A program made the position numbers and the translations under genes. Under the pieces are notes generated by a model. That model was given only the letters and a program-made list of their open reading frames with translations. It was not told where the DNA came from and made no database searches. This document shows, one piece after another, positions 41,485 to 50,270 of a stretch of DNA of 64,000 bases. This stretch comes from Streptomyces sp. TLI_146 (GTDB lineage: Bacteria; Actinomycetota; Actinomycetes; Streptomycetales; Streptomycetaceae): contig NZ_PJMX01000001.1 in NCBI RefSeq assembly GCF_002846415.1, forward strand, positions 558,001-622,000, given 5' to 3'. The first letter of the stretch is position 1; every line of letters begins with the position of its first letter.

Positions 41485-42672
41485 TCACCTCCCCCCAGGC
41501 GAATCGACGCGGTCACTCAGCTGCGCGGTGAAGCGCGGCGGAGCCAGCGCGGGGCCCAGATGGGGACCGCTCCCCGCTGCTGTGACCGACAGGCGCCAGC
41601 TGCGGGTGATGACACGGACCAGGTCTTCCAGCAGTGCCATCGTCACTGTCGCGCCGGCGCAGGTGTGCGGTCCGTATCCGAAGGGCATGAACGCCGGATC
41701 GCGCGGGGGCGCCGCCCACCGGCGCGGCACGAACTCGTCGGGACGCTCCCAGTACAGCGGGTGGCGGTGCATCAGATAGGAGCACACGTCCACGTCGTCG
41801 TGCGGACTTGCTGCGACCCCGGCCAGATCGTGCGCATCGCTTGCCTTACGGGTGAACAGCCATGCCACCGGCCACAGCCGCATCGCCTCCCGGACGATCC
41901 ACTCCGGTTCCGCGCTCTCGGTGCCGGGGTGCATACCGACGAGGTAGACCGCCCACCCCAGCGCGAAGCCCACCGAGCCCACCGTGGCGAACAGGAACGA
42001 CAGATAGACCTCGGCCAGATCGCCCGGCGGCGCCGACGGGCCGCCCCCGGAGACGACCACGTCCAACAGGTCACGTGGATCGCCCGCACGCGCCGCACGG
42101 CGCGCCCGGATCTCCAAGGCCAGCACCCGCATGACCCTCCGGCGGAACACGAGCCGCGAGACCGCCGAATGACGCCCGCGCGCGCCCGCGAGCACCGCAC
42201 GGTCCACCACGTCGTCGACTGCCTGCCGCAGCGGCGCCGGGGCCTCCCGGCACAACAGCACATCCGCCAGGTGCTCGCGGACCAAGAGGTTGCCGGCGTC
42301 CGGCCACCTACTGACCGGCGCCAGCCGATCCCTGACCAGGTGGGGCAGCTCGGTCCGAGCGGCATCGAGCCGACGGCGCATCAGCGCGCGTGCGCCGCGC
42401 CCGATGTCGACCTGCGCGCCTCGCGGGCCGAAGACCCCGGTACGGGTGTGGAAGAAGTCCGAGGTCTCCACGTACATGCCCTGCCGGTTCCCCATCACGT
42501 CACGTGCGGCCTCCGGGCCGACCACACACAGACGCCCGGTCGCGGAGCGCCAGACATCCCGCGTTCCGTCGAACTCCGCACCCAGGTACGCCAGCGGGTC
42601 ACGGCGCCAGGAGGCCATGCTGCCGCGCTCCGGGGCGGGCTGCTCCTCCCTCGCGCCAGTCGACGACGGCAT
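41485..42672 (-). CDS. Cytochrome P450, first gene of the RiPP operon
   Basis: A 395-residue P450. The ExxR is VREAMRLWP (E262, R265), and the haem-binding loop is a textbook MPFGYGPHTCAG (C338). The I-helix region FLFATVGSVGFALGW again has no acid-Thr pair, as in its partner. I chose the ATG at 42672 with GGAGGGAAG upstream; the frame extends 78 codons further without coding character. Its last codons (CCT GGG GGG AGG TGA) contain the ribosome site of the precursor gene, which starts five bases past the stop, so translation is tightly coupled. It is most likely one of two crosslinking enzymes acting on that peptide. Confidence 0.93.
   Translation of the reverse strand: MPSSTGAREEQPAPERGSMASWRRDPLAYLGAEFDGTRDVWRSATGRLCVVGPEAARDVMGNRQGMYVETSDFFHTRTGVFGPRGAQVDIGRGARALMRRRLDAARTELPHLVRDRLAPVSRWPDAGNLLVREHLADVLLCREAPAPLRQAVDDVVDRAVLAGARGRHSAVSRLVFRRRVMRVLALEIRARRAARAGDPRDLLDVVVSGGGPSAPPGDLAEVYLSFLFATVGSVGFALGWAVYLVGMHPGTESAEPEWIVREAMRLWPVAWLFTRKASDAHDLAGVAASPHDDVDVCSYLMHRHPLYWERPDEFVPRRWAAPPRDPAFMPFGYGPHTCAGATVTMALLEDLVRVITRSWRLSVTAAGSGPHLGPALAPPRFTAQLSDRVDSPGGR
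41488..41496 (-). promoter_or_regulatory. Very strong ribosome binding site of the precursor gene
   Basis: GGGGGGAGG on the minus strand, inside the last three sense codons of the first P450 and eight bases before the precursor ATG. It is a near-perfect match to the 16S anti-SD and supports the tiny reading frame as real and highly expressed. Confidence 0.8.
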
Positions 42673-43201
42673 GACTTCCCTCCTCCACCGTGCGGGGGGA
42701 GGTTGCAGACGACAGGACCGCATCCCATCGACGTATCCGCTCCCCCGATGCCGGGCGGCCAGCGTGCTCCGGCGAAGGCCGTCTGTCACTCCCCGCGCCG
42801 CTCCCGCCGCACCTCGACCGGCGAACGCACACCGAGCGGACCATGCGACCTCACCGGCCCGAGCCCATGAGCTGCACACCTCACGGAAACGCGATGAACG
42901 GCTCACGGCCCCTGCTGTCTGCCCGTTCCCCCGCGCTTGATGACTCGCCTTCGGCCTGGCTGTGTAGAGCAGCCGACCGAGGAGTGACTAGGCAGAGGCC
43001 ACCAGCAGCCCCGTCCCCTGCCCCACCACACCGCCACACTCCGGGCCGCTCGCGACCGGAAGAGATCGCCACCGGCGTAGACCCTCAGTGACAGGTGTTG
43101 ACCGATGGGTGGGGCGCAACTGCTGGACACAGAAGCGACGGCTTGTCCGGGGTGGCGGGAGGGGCGCTGCGGGCCATCAGCGGATCAGCCGCTGGGACGG
43201 G
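42673..43201. other. Upstream region of the P450/precursor operon
   Basis: 529 bases with no supported gene, between the STAS gene and the first P450, all reading leftward. It should hold the operon promoter, but I cannot name -35/-10 boxes with confidence. No further precursor-like frame was seen in it. Confidence 0.4.
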
Positions 43202-43591
43202 TCACCCCGGTTCGAGGGCCCCGCTCACGGGCGTACATCCTCCGAGCGCCTCGTCCAGCGTGACCGCTATGAGGAAAGCCTCGGTGAACCCCACAATACG
43301 AAGCATCTTCTGGATCAGAGCGTGCGGACAGACGACTGTCAGGAGCCCTCCACGGGCTTCGACACGCCGATGAGCCAGAGACAGCAGCCGCAGCCCGGAG
43401 CAGTCGAAGAACTCGACGGGGCTCAGATCGATCACTACCGCCGGGGCCTCGCTGTCCGTCGCCGCGGCCAGTTCCGGAGCGATGTGAAAGGCGGTGGCGA
43501 TGTCGATCTCACCGTGGAGTTCGACCACCGTGCGCCCCTGGGTGCGGTAGGTGCGGACGAGTGGGGTAGGCGACGAGGTGTCCCTGGGCAT
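43202..43591 (-). CDS. STAS-domain anti-sigma factor antagonist
   Basis: A 129-residue anti-anti-sigma factor. The STAS fold is seen in GRTVVELHGEIDIATAFHIA, then APAVVIDLSPVEFFDCSGLR, with the phosphorylatable Ser in DCSG (S65), followed by LRLLSLAHRRVEARGG. When unphosphorylated, such proteins bind an RsbW-like kinase and free a stress or developmental sigma factor. No kinase gene adjoins it. The divergent neighbours are CheB/CheR- and ANTAR-type signalling genes, so it probably belongs to the same signalling region. Confidence 0.92.
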   Translation of the reverse strand: MPRDTSSPTPLVRTYRTQGRTVVELHGEIDIATAFHIAPELAAATDSEAPAVVIDLSPVEFFDCSGLRLLSLAHRRVEARGGLLTVVCPHALIQKMLRIVGFTEAFLIAVTLDEALGGCTPVSGALEPG

Positions 43592-43911
43592 GGTGGCATC
43601 ACCGTGAGTTCAGCGAACTGCCCGCCTCGATCCTGCGGCGGACGACGATTGGGTCCCACGGTCACCGGGAGCACGGGTGACGAAAAAACGGACTGTACGA
43701 CGAGGATGAGTGTCCTGGGGAACGAAGAAACGGTTCTCGCAAGAGATGTTCACTCTTCAGGCTGATATTCGACCAGATGGCTTGACACAAGCGATGGAGC
43801 AAGCAGAGTCAGTGCTTCCTGGCAGGCGGAATCAGGCCGCCCTCATCCGTTCTGGATCGCTGCCGCAAACCCCGCGTCTGTCCGCCCCGCGCTTCGCCTA
43901 CTCACGCCCTC
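43592..43911. other. Divergent promoter region of the signalling module
   Basis: 320 bases between the STAS gene and the CheB-like gene. TTGACA at 43782-43787 could be a -35 box for the rightward genes, but the matching -10 is poor. A 19-codon frame at 43708 behind GACGAGG is too weak to call. Confidence 0.35.
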
Positions 43912-44538
43912 GTGAACGCTCCGCTAGGCTCCCTCCACGTGACGGCAGAACAGTCTTCCGCAGACCATTACGCCCTCGTCGCCATCGCCTCGTCAGCCGG
44001 CGGCATCCAGGGACTCAGCACGGTCCTGGGCGGGCTCGGCCCCGACCTCTCAGTGCCCTTGCTGGTGGTCCAGCACCTCGACCCACGCCACAGGACCGTG
44101 ATCGCCGACGTCCTCTCCCGCCGCACCGCCCTTCCGGTCAAGCTCGCGGAGGCGGACGAGTACGCGCTTCCCGGAACCGTCTACATCGCCCCTCCCGACC
44201 GGCATCTCCTCATCGGCTCCGACGGATCCCTGTCGTTGTCCACCACGGAGCTCGTCCACTTCGTACGCCCCTCCGCCGATCTGCTCTTCGAATCGGCCGC
44301 CGGAGCGTACGGACCACAGGTCATCGCCTGCGTGCTCACCGGTACCGGCAGCGACGGTGCCATGGGGGTGGACGCCGTCAAGTCGCGCGGTGGCACTGTG
44401 ATCGCCCAGGACCCGGTGACAGCGGAGTTCAAGGGGATGCCGCAGGCCGCCGTGGATACGGGAGCAGTCGACTTCGTGCTACCTCTTGACGAGATCCCCG
44501 CCGTCATCCGCGGACTTGTCGAGGCTAAGAGGCAGTGA
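43912..44538 (+). CDS. CheB-type protein-glutamate methylesterase domain
   Basis: A 208-residue stand-alone CheB catalytic domain without a receiver domain. The triad is visible: Ser in VAIASSAGGIQGL (S28), His in LVVQHLDPRHR (H55) and Asp in VLTGTGSDGAMG (D148). The C-terminal RGGTVIAQDPVTAEFKGMPQ block is also typical. In chemotaxis it removes methyl esters from receptors; in non-motile actinomycetes such domains pair with CheR in signalling of unknown target. The start could also be the GTG at 43939. It overlaps the CheR-PAS gene by one base (TGATG). Confidence 0.92.
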   Translation: MNAPLGSLHVTAEQSSADHYALVAIASSAGGIQGLSTVLGGLGPDLSVPLLVVQHLDPRHRTVIADVLSRRTALPVKLAEADEYALPGTVYIAPPDRHLLIGSDGSLSLSTTELVHFVRPSADLLFESAAGAYGPQVIACVLTGTGSDGAMGVDAVKSRGGTVIAQDPVTAEFKGMPQAAVDTGAVDFVLPLDEIPAVIRGLVEAKRQ

Positions 44539-46403
44539 TGGAAGAACCGAAGTCGGCTGGAAGCGAAGAGGCGCTGGAGGAACTGCTCGTCTTCATCAGG
44601 GAAGCCCGCGGCTTCGACTTCACCGGCTACAAGCGCTCGACCCTGAGCCGCCGCATCCACAAGCGGATGGCCGACGTCGGCATCCACTCCTACAAGGACT
44701 ACGAGGATCGCCTCGAAACCAGCGCCGATGAATTCGACGCCCTCTTCAACACGATCCTCATCAATGTCACCTCCTTCTTCCGCGACCCGGAAGCCTGGAC
44801 CTACCTCCAGCGCGAAGTGGTCCCCGAACTGCTCGCGGACACCGCCCCCGACCAGGAGATAAGGGTCTGGAGCGCCGGCTGCTCCAGCGGCGAGGAGGCC
44901 TACTCGCTGGCCATCATGTTCGCGGAGGCACTCGGCACCGAGGAGTGCCTGCGCCGCGTCAAGATCTACGCCACGGACATCGACGAGGAGGCACTGCGCC
45001 AGGCCCGGTCAGGCCTCTACATGGCGAAGTCCCTGGAGCCGCTCGCCTCGGATCTGCGCGAGAAGTACTTCGAGCAGAACGGCTCACAGTTCAGCTTCCG
45101 CTCCGACCTGCGCCGCCGGGTCATCTTCGGACGCCACGACATCACCCGTGACGCCCCGATCTCCCGGCTCGACCTGCTGGTCTGCCGCAACGCCCTGATG
45201 TACTTCAACGTGGAGGCACAGAGGCAGATCGTCGACCGCTTCCACTTCGCCCTGCGCCAGGGCGCGTTCCTCTTCCTCGGCAAGGCCGAGATGCTGCTGA
45301 ACGACACCGACCGGTTCGAAGTGGTCAACATGCGGCAACGGATCTTCCGGCGACGCGCGGGCGACTCCGGGCTCCCGTACCACCCCGCCCCGTTGAAGAT
45401 CAGAGCTGGGACGGGCGTCGAACTGCACTCGGTGGCGCGCAACCGCCAGCTGCGCGACCTGGTGCTCGACGCGGGCCCGACCCCGTCGATCACCATCGAC
45501 GGCGATGGAATCGTCGTGGTCATCAACAGTCAGGCGAGGATCCAGTTCACCTTGGCCCCCACCGACGTCGGCCGCCCGTTCCAGGATCTGGAGATCTCCT
45601 ATCGGCCGGTCGAGCTCCGCTCCCTGATCGATCAGTCCATGCACGAGCGCCGGACCCTTCGGGTCAACAGGGTCGAGCGCAGGGTGGGCGAGGAACTCCA
45701 GTACTTCGACATCCTCATCCAGCCGCTGTCCGGCCCCAGCGGTCTGCACGTCGCCACCACCATCTCCTTCACCGACGTGACTGTGGCCACACAGCTGAAG
45801 GCCGAGGTCAAGCGGGTGCGCGAGGAGCTGGAAACGGCTTACGAAGAACTCCAGTCGACCAACGAGGAACTGGAAACCACCAACGAGGAACTCCAGTCCA
45901 GCATCGAGGAGCTGGAGACGACAAATGAAGAACTCCAGTCCACCAACGAGGAACTGGAGACGACCAACGAAGAACTTCAGTCCGGCAACGAAGAGCTGGA
46001 AACCATGAACGAGGAGATGCGCATCCGCACCGAGGAGCTGGACGAGGCCAGGGCATTTCTGCAGGCCGTCCTCACCAGCATCGCCGCGGGTGTGGTGGTC
46101 CTGGACAGTGACCTCAAGGTCAAGGGCTGGAACCGGGGCGCCGTCGACATGTGGGGGCTGCGCACGGACGAGGTACTGGACAAGCAGTTCTTCGGGCTGG
46201 ACTTCGGGCTGCCCACCAGCCTTCTCCAGCCTGTCGTCCAGAGCTGCCTGGACTCCCGTGAGCGTTCCGGACCGGTCGGGGTGCAGGCCCTGAGCCGCAT
46301 CGGTCGGCCCATCACGTGCGACGTCTTCTGCTCCCCGTTCGACGGCCACAACGGAGGGGTCGTTCTGCTGATGGAGGAAAGCCGAAGCGAGAGCTCGGAC
46401 TGA
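44538..46403 (+). CDS. CheR methyltransferase with coiled coil and PAS domain
   Basis: A 621-residue signalling protein. Residues 12-275 are a CheR-type methyltransferase: RRIHKRMADVGIHSYKDYED, NVTSFFRDPEAW, the SAM site VWSAGCSSGEEAYSLAI, then YATDIDEEAL and LLVCRNALMYFN. A first PAS-like region follows near 315-420 (TPSITIDGDGIVVVINSQA). From about 425 to 500 is an extremely regular coiled coil built of EELQSTNEELETTN-type repeats. A second PAS domain (SIAAGVVVLDSDLKVKGWNR) ends the protein. It is the standard CheR-PAS hybrid partner of stand-alone CheB. It should methylate Glu residues on a partner in response to a PAS-sensed cue. AAGAGG lies upstream of the ATG at 44538. Confidence 0.94.
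   Translation: MEEPKSAGSEEALEELLVFIREARGFDFTGYKRSTLSRRIHKRMADVGIHSYKDYEDRLETSADEFDALFNTILINVTSFFRDPEAWTYLQREVVPELLADTAPDQEIRVWSAGCSSGEEAYSLAIMFAEALGTEECLRRVKIYATDIDEEALRQARSGLYMAKSLEPLASDLREKYFEQNGSQFSFRSDLRRRVIFGRHDITRDAPISRLDLLVCRNALMYFNVEAQRQIVDRFHFALRQGAFLFLGKAEMLLNDTDRFEVVNMRQRIFRRRAGDSGLPYHPAPLKIRAGTGVELHSVARNRQLRDLVLDAGPTPSITIDGDGIVVVINSQARIQFTLAPTDVGRPFQDLEISYRPVELRSLIDQSMHERRTLRVNRVERRVGEELQYFDILIQPLSGPSGLHVATTISFTDVTVATQLKAEVKRVREELETAYEELQSTNEELETTNEELQSSIEELETTNEELQSTNEELETTNEELQSGNEELETMNEEMRIRTEELDEARAFLQAVLTSIAAGVVVLDSDLKVKGWNRGAVDMWGLRTDEVLDKQFFGLDFGLPTSLLQPVVQSCLDSRERSGPVGVQALSRIGRPITCDVFCSPFDGHNGGVVLLMEESRSESSD
45815..46020 (+). repeat. Tandem coding repeats for the coiled coil
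   Basis: About 200 bases of imperfect repeats, roughly 21 bases per unit, encode EELETTN and EELQSTN heptads in alternation. The repeats differ mainly at third positions (GAGGAACTG, GAAGAACTC), so selection on the protein keeps them. Copy-number change by recombination is possible. Confidence 0.7.
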
Positions 46404-46425
46404 GCCCGAGGCGTAGGCTACGAGC

Positions 46426-47280
46426 ATGAACCCGCAGGCTCGCGAAGAACCTGTCGGCCTGGCCATCGTCGCTCGACGTCGCGCCGCCCTGGCGACCGAG
46501 CGGGCGGACCGGGCCGATGCGGCGGCCGAGCGCAACGAACTCCTGGCGGCGGAGCCCGGGAACGAATTCCACATGCTGATCGCGGCAACGCAGCGCCGAT
46601 CAGCCGCGTGCCATCGCTCCTCGGCCAGGCTCCAGGAGGCGTTCGCCCGCCGAGCGGCGGAATGGGACCGAGGAAACGGCACCCGCCCTCTGTTCATGAC
46701 CGGTGTCGCGGAGGAATGCGGCGCCAGCGGCGTGGCGCTCACCCTCGTCGACGCAGGCCAGAACCAGCTCGCGGTCGCGGTGTCCGACGAATCGGCCCGA
46801 GCAGCCCAGGATCTGGAGTACATGCTCGACGAGGGCCCGTCCCGGGATGCGGTGTCGGGCCGTCGCCCGGTGCTCGCCTCGGGGCAGGCGATCGAGACCC
46901 GGTGGCCCGCTTACGGCGCCTCCATCACCTCTCTGGGGATCGCCTCGGTGGCCGCAGTTCCCCTGGACACAGCGCACAGCTGTTTCGGGGCACTGGCGGT
47001 ATTCGACCCGCGGCCCGGCCTCGCCGACCCCGATCGCCTCGCCGAAGTCGCCGACGCCCTCACACGCATCGTTCTCCTCGGTCCCGACGCCGACCCGGAG
47101 CTCTACGGCGAAACCGACCACCGAGATGTCGTCCAGCAGGCCGTGGGCGCCCTGTCTGCCAGAACAGGCTGCCGCATCGCCGACGCGCTGGCGCTCATCA
47201 AGGCCCAGGCCTACGCCGAGGACATGTCCACCGAGCTGATCGCGCAGGGGATCGTGCGCGGCGACCGAGAACCCCACTGA
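46426..47280 (+). CDS. GAF and ANTAR domain RNA-binding antiterminator
   Basis: A 284-residue response-regulator-like protein. Residues 15-80 are helical and charged (RRAALATERADRADAAAERN). A GAF-type sensor follows: GASGVALTLVDAGQNQLAVA, then PVLASGQAIETRWPAYG and SVAAVPLDTAHSCFGALAVF. The last 60 residues are an ANTAR domain (VVQQAVGALSARTGCRIADA, then LALIKAQAYAEDMSTELIAQ). ANTAR domains bind paired RNA hairpins and prevent transcription termination. It lies 22 bases after the CheR-PAS gene, probably in one operon with it. Confidence 0.9.
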   Translation: MNPQAREEPVGLAIVARRRAALATERADRADAAAERNELLAAEPGNEFHMLIAATQRRSAACHRSSARLQEAFARRAAEWDRGNGTRPLFMTGVAEECGASGVALTLVDAGQNQLAVAVSDESARAAQDLEYMLDEGPSRDAVSGRRPVLASGQAIETRWPAYGASITSLGIASVAAVPLDTAHSCFGALAVFDPRPGLADPDRLAEVADALTRIVLLGPDADPELYGETDHRDVVQQAVGALSARTGCRIADALALIKAQAYAEDMSTELIAQGIVRGDREPH

Positions 47281-47292
47281 GGAAAGGTTGTC

Positions 47293-48024
47293 ATGACGCC
47301 GGAACAGCGGCTGGCCGACGTGTTCGTAGCCCTGGCGGGCAGCACGACGGACAGCCCACTGGGCATTTCCAGGACCCTCACGATCCTCGCCGCGCGAAGC
47401 CCGGCCCTGCTCGGCGCTCGCGCCGCAGCAGTGGTGTACACCCCCGCTGAACACGAACCAGTACAGGTGGCGGGCTCCGAACCCGAGGTGCACCGACTGG
47501 AACACGATGCCGCCGGCTGGCGCGAGGGCCCCGGCCACGACTGCCGCCGCGCACGTACGGCGCCCGCTCAGGCACCCCTCGCCGGGCGCCCCGCCACGCA
47601 ACGCTGGCCGCACTATGCCCCACGGGCCCTGGGGCTCGGCTACCGGAGCGTTGTGGCCCTGCCCCTGCGGGAGCACACCCGGACCATCGGCGCACTGGTC
47701 CTCCTGTCAGGTCAGAGCATCGTCTCCGCAGACATGCTGGCGCTCGGGCAGTCGCTGGCGGACTTCACCGCCGTCACTCTGCAGCGCGCGCGTGAAGCCG
47801 ACCACAGCCGCACCCTCACCTCCCAGCTGGAACTCGCCCTGACCAGCCGCGTGATCATCGAACAGGCGAAGGGTGTCCTCGCGACACGTTTGTCCACGAC
47901 CATGGACGAGGCGTTCGTCCGGCTGCGCAATCACGCGCGCTCACACCGGCGACTGGTGAGCGACGTGGCGCGCGAGGTAGTCGAGGGACGCGCCGATAAC
48001 TCGCTCACGGACCCCACCCGCTGA
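47293..48024 (+). CDS. GAF and ANTAR domain RNA-binding antiterminator
   Basis: A 243-residue paralog of the preceding protein. The GAF sensor covers about residues 20-165 (YRSVVALPLREHTRTIGALV, then LSGQSIVSADMLALGQSLAD). The ANTAR domain follows: LTSRVIIEQAKGVLATRLST, then TMDEAFVRLRNHARSHRRLV. Gap to the previous stop is 12 bases and GAAAGG precedes the ATG at 47293, so it closes the four-gene operon. It should act on RNA hairpins, with activity tuned by its GAF ligand. Confidence 0.92.
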   Translation: MTPEQRLADVFVALAGSTTDSPLGISRTLTILAARSPALLGARAAAVVYTPAEHEPVQVAGSEPEVHRLEHDAAGWREGPGHDCRRARTAPAQAPLAGRPATQRWPHYAPRALGLGYRSVVALPLREHTRTIGALVLLSGQSIVSADMLALGQSLADFTAVTLQRAREADHSRTLTSQLELALTSRVIIEQAKGVLATRLSTTMDEAFVRLRNHARSHRRLVSDVAREVVEGRADNSLTDPTR

Positions 48025-49349
48025 CCGACGGACAGCGCAGCGGCGGCCACCCGGACGGGTTCCACGTAAACCTCTCCAGCCGAGCGACCTCCGCGCGATG
48101 TGCGGCACGGGTCCGGCGTCACTACATGGGCTACATGTTGCAGAAGTGCTCCGAAAACGCGCCATCGCTGGGTGGGATTCGGTCGCGTTGCAGAACGCCA
48201 CCGTGGCTGTCCCCGAGTCTGGGTGTTGAACCTCTTCGAGCCATTTTCTCCGGGCTGCTGTCACATGACCTCGTCCGGAGCCTTGAGGCGTTGTCGGTGG
48301 CACGGTCAAGACCATGGCCCGATTTCCCCACATGGATGGGAGTGAAGCCCCCGGCCCGCGCGGGAGCGCCGACCAAGGCGCTGCGGCGTCGCCGGCACGG
48401 CGGTCGCGAGAGTGGGCGGGCTGCTGCGTCGTGGGGAGTTGACCATGCTCCGGACTTCTCGTTCGACGAGCGCTGGTCCGAGAGTCTCATGCTCCGCCGA
48501 CTCGTCCGGAAAGCCCTGCTGACGGACAAACCCCCGGCCGATCGACACATCGCCGCCGGTCCAGCCTCCGCAGGGGCCCGGCACTCCCGGCCACCCGGCT
48601 CCGCCCGGCCGCTGTCTCAAAGCCCAGAGTGCCGGTGTTCTCACCCTGAGTCTTGTTCTACTCTGCCAGTGAGGGGAGTTGCCCGCCGCCGGCCCCCGCC
48701 GGTGGCCGCCCCCTGTGCCTGGCCCCATGACCCCGGGCCTGAGAGACGGCTGGAGCCGCACCACCGGCATGACACGGCTCCAGCCCCGTCCTCTCCGCCT
48801 GTTCGAGCCCCGGGACGAACTCCCGCTTCATCCCGGCAGGGCCGGTGAGGACGACTGGTGCGAGGACAGCGTTGGAGGGGAGCCACGCCGCCCTCGCGCT
48901 GGCGGCCGCCGCCGGCGAGGCCCATTGCCCCGGCGGCGGCCGTTCAGACCGCCTGCGCAGCACGCGACATGCGTTCAACACCCGCGCCAGGACGCTGCCC
49001 TCTTCGCCTTGCCCGCGCGGCCTCGCCATTCCCGCTCCCTCACCCTACGCGCGCAACGGGCCCAGGGCCCCGCGTTAACCGGCCTTTGCAGGTCGTCTCC
49101 GCCAACGCGGCAAGCGAACGCCGACCAATCACCCGGCCCCGAATCGCTGCCCCAGCACCAGAAGGGCAGACTCACCGACGACCGTCAGTTCGGCCTGTTC
49201 CAGCAACCGCGGCTCCAGCCACCTCCAGTCGCACGAGGCCATGGTCAGCCCCGACGACACACCTGGGCCCTCTCGTCCAGGGGCGGCCGACGTCGCATCG
49301 CGGACAGACTCCGTAGCGGAGCACGTGGCCTGTCTGCGGCGGTCGGGAA
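48025..49349. other. Long gene-poor region
   Basis: Some 1.3 kb without a gene I can support. Long open frames exist on both strands, as expected at this G/C content, but they are rich in Arg/Pro/Ser and lack ribosome sites and domains. It may be the decayed remains of inserted DNA, as a probable transposase relic follows at 49350. Confidence 0.4.
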
Positions 49350-49448
49350 GACCTGCAAATCGGCTGGACCGAAGCCACCGACATCGACGGCCACTCGGGC
49401 CTCTCCCTCACCAACCAGGAAGAGCGGCACCAGTGGAGGCGGCTGCGA
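49350..49448 (+). pseudogene. Possible IS3-type transposase OrfA fragment
   Basis: A 33-codon stretch reads DLQIGWTEATDIDGHSG, then LSLTNQEERHQWRRLR. This resembles the region of IS3-family OrfA proteins where an HTH is followed by a GLTxEER-LRRLRREN leucine-zipper start. The homology ends at both sides and no inverted repeats were found. The call rests on a short match. Confidence 0.3.
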
Positions 49449-49556
49449 CCGGCGGCGGGGCGGGATTGGCCCTCCGGTGTATTTCGGGCTGACCCGGCCC
49501 AGGGGTGGTGCACCCCCGACGAGCTCCCATCCCCGGTCGCCCCGGAGGCAGCTCGA

Positions 49557-50270
49557 TCAGCTCGTCGCCCGTACGGCATCTCTGATCAGGGCGGCGACCC
49601 GTGCGGGCTCGGACAGGACGACGGCATGGGAGGCCTGTGGAAGCTCCACGACGACGGCTCCCGCCCGCGCGGCACCGAAGCGCTGGACCTCGGGGCTGAT
49701 CGCGCGGTCCGCCCCGGCCACCAGGGCCCAGGACGGTTTCGTGCGCCACGCCGCCGCTGACGCGCCCTCGGTGAACGCGGTTGTGGCGATGGGGCGTTGG
49801 GCCGCCGCCAGGATACCGGCCACGTCCTCGGGCACGTCCGCCGCGAAGACGCCGGGATAGGCCACCTCCTCGATGGTGACCTCGACCCCGAAGTCACCGT
49901 CCAGGAGCGGGTACGTCCACTTCTTCAGGCTGCCCGTCAGCGGGGACTCGGGGAAGCTGCCCTGGAGTTCGCCCAGGCTCTCGCCCTCGTGGGGCACGTA
50001 GGCGGCCACGTAGACGAGCCCCACGACGTTCTCCGCCATCCCGGCCACGGTGATCAGAGCGCCGCCGTACGAGTGGCCGACGAGGAGGGCCGGACCCTCG
50101 ACCTGCGCCAGGACGGAGGCGAGGTAGGCGGCGTCCGACGTCAGACCCCGCAGCGGGTTCGACGGAGCGATCACCGGGATGCCGCTGCTGCGCAGTTCCG
50201 AGATGACGCCTATCCAGCCTGTCGCGTCGGCGAAGGCACCGTGCACAAGAACAACGGTGGGGTGGGTCAT
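49557..50270 (-). CDS. Alpha/beta hydrolase
   Basis: A 237-residue hydrolase-fold enzyme. It begins VVLVHGAFADATGWIGVISE (oxyanion HGAF motif). The nucleophile elbow is LLVGHSYGGALITVAG (Ser in GHSYGG), and the catalytic His is in PQASHAVVLSEP. The later Asp is in ALVAGADRAISPE. It belongs to the common actinomycete group like salicylate esterases/MEST proteins; substrate unknown. It is the last of a same-direction series downstream of an AraC regulator. Confidence 0.92.
   Translation of the reverse strand: MTHPTVVLVHGAFADATGWIGVISELRSSGIPVIAPSNPLRGLTSDAAYLASVLAQVEGPALLVGHSYGGALITVAGMAENVVGLVYVAAYVPHEGESLGELQGSFPESPLTGSLKKWTYPLLDGDFGVEVTIEEVAYPGVFAADVPEDVAGILAAAQRPIATTAFTEGASAAAWRTKPSWALVAGADRAISPEVQRFGAARAGAVVVELPQASHAVVLSEPARVAALIRDAVRATS

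Noticed and set aside
43708..43767. 19-codon frame in the STAS/CheB divergent space
   Set aside because: Only a weak GACGAGG lies upstream, the peptide has no family features, and it lies in a likely promoter region.
43782..43810. Sigma-A type promoter before the CheB-like gene
   Set aside because: TTGACA is perfect but the hexamer 17 bases later (AGAGTC) is far from TATAAT.
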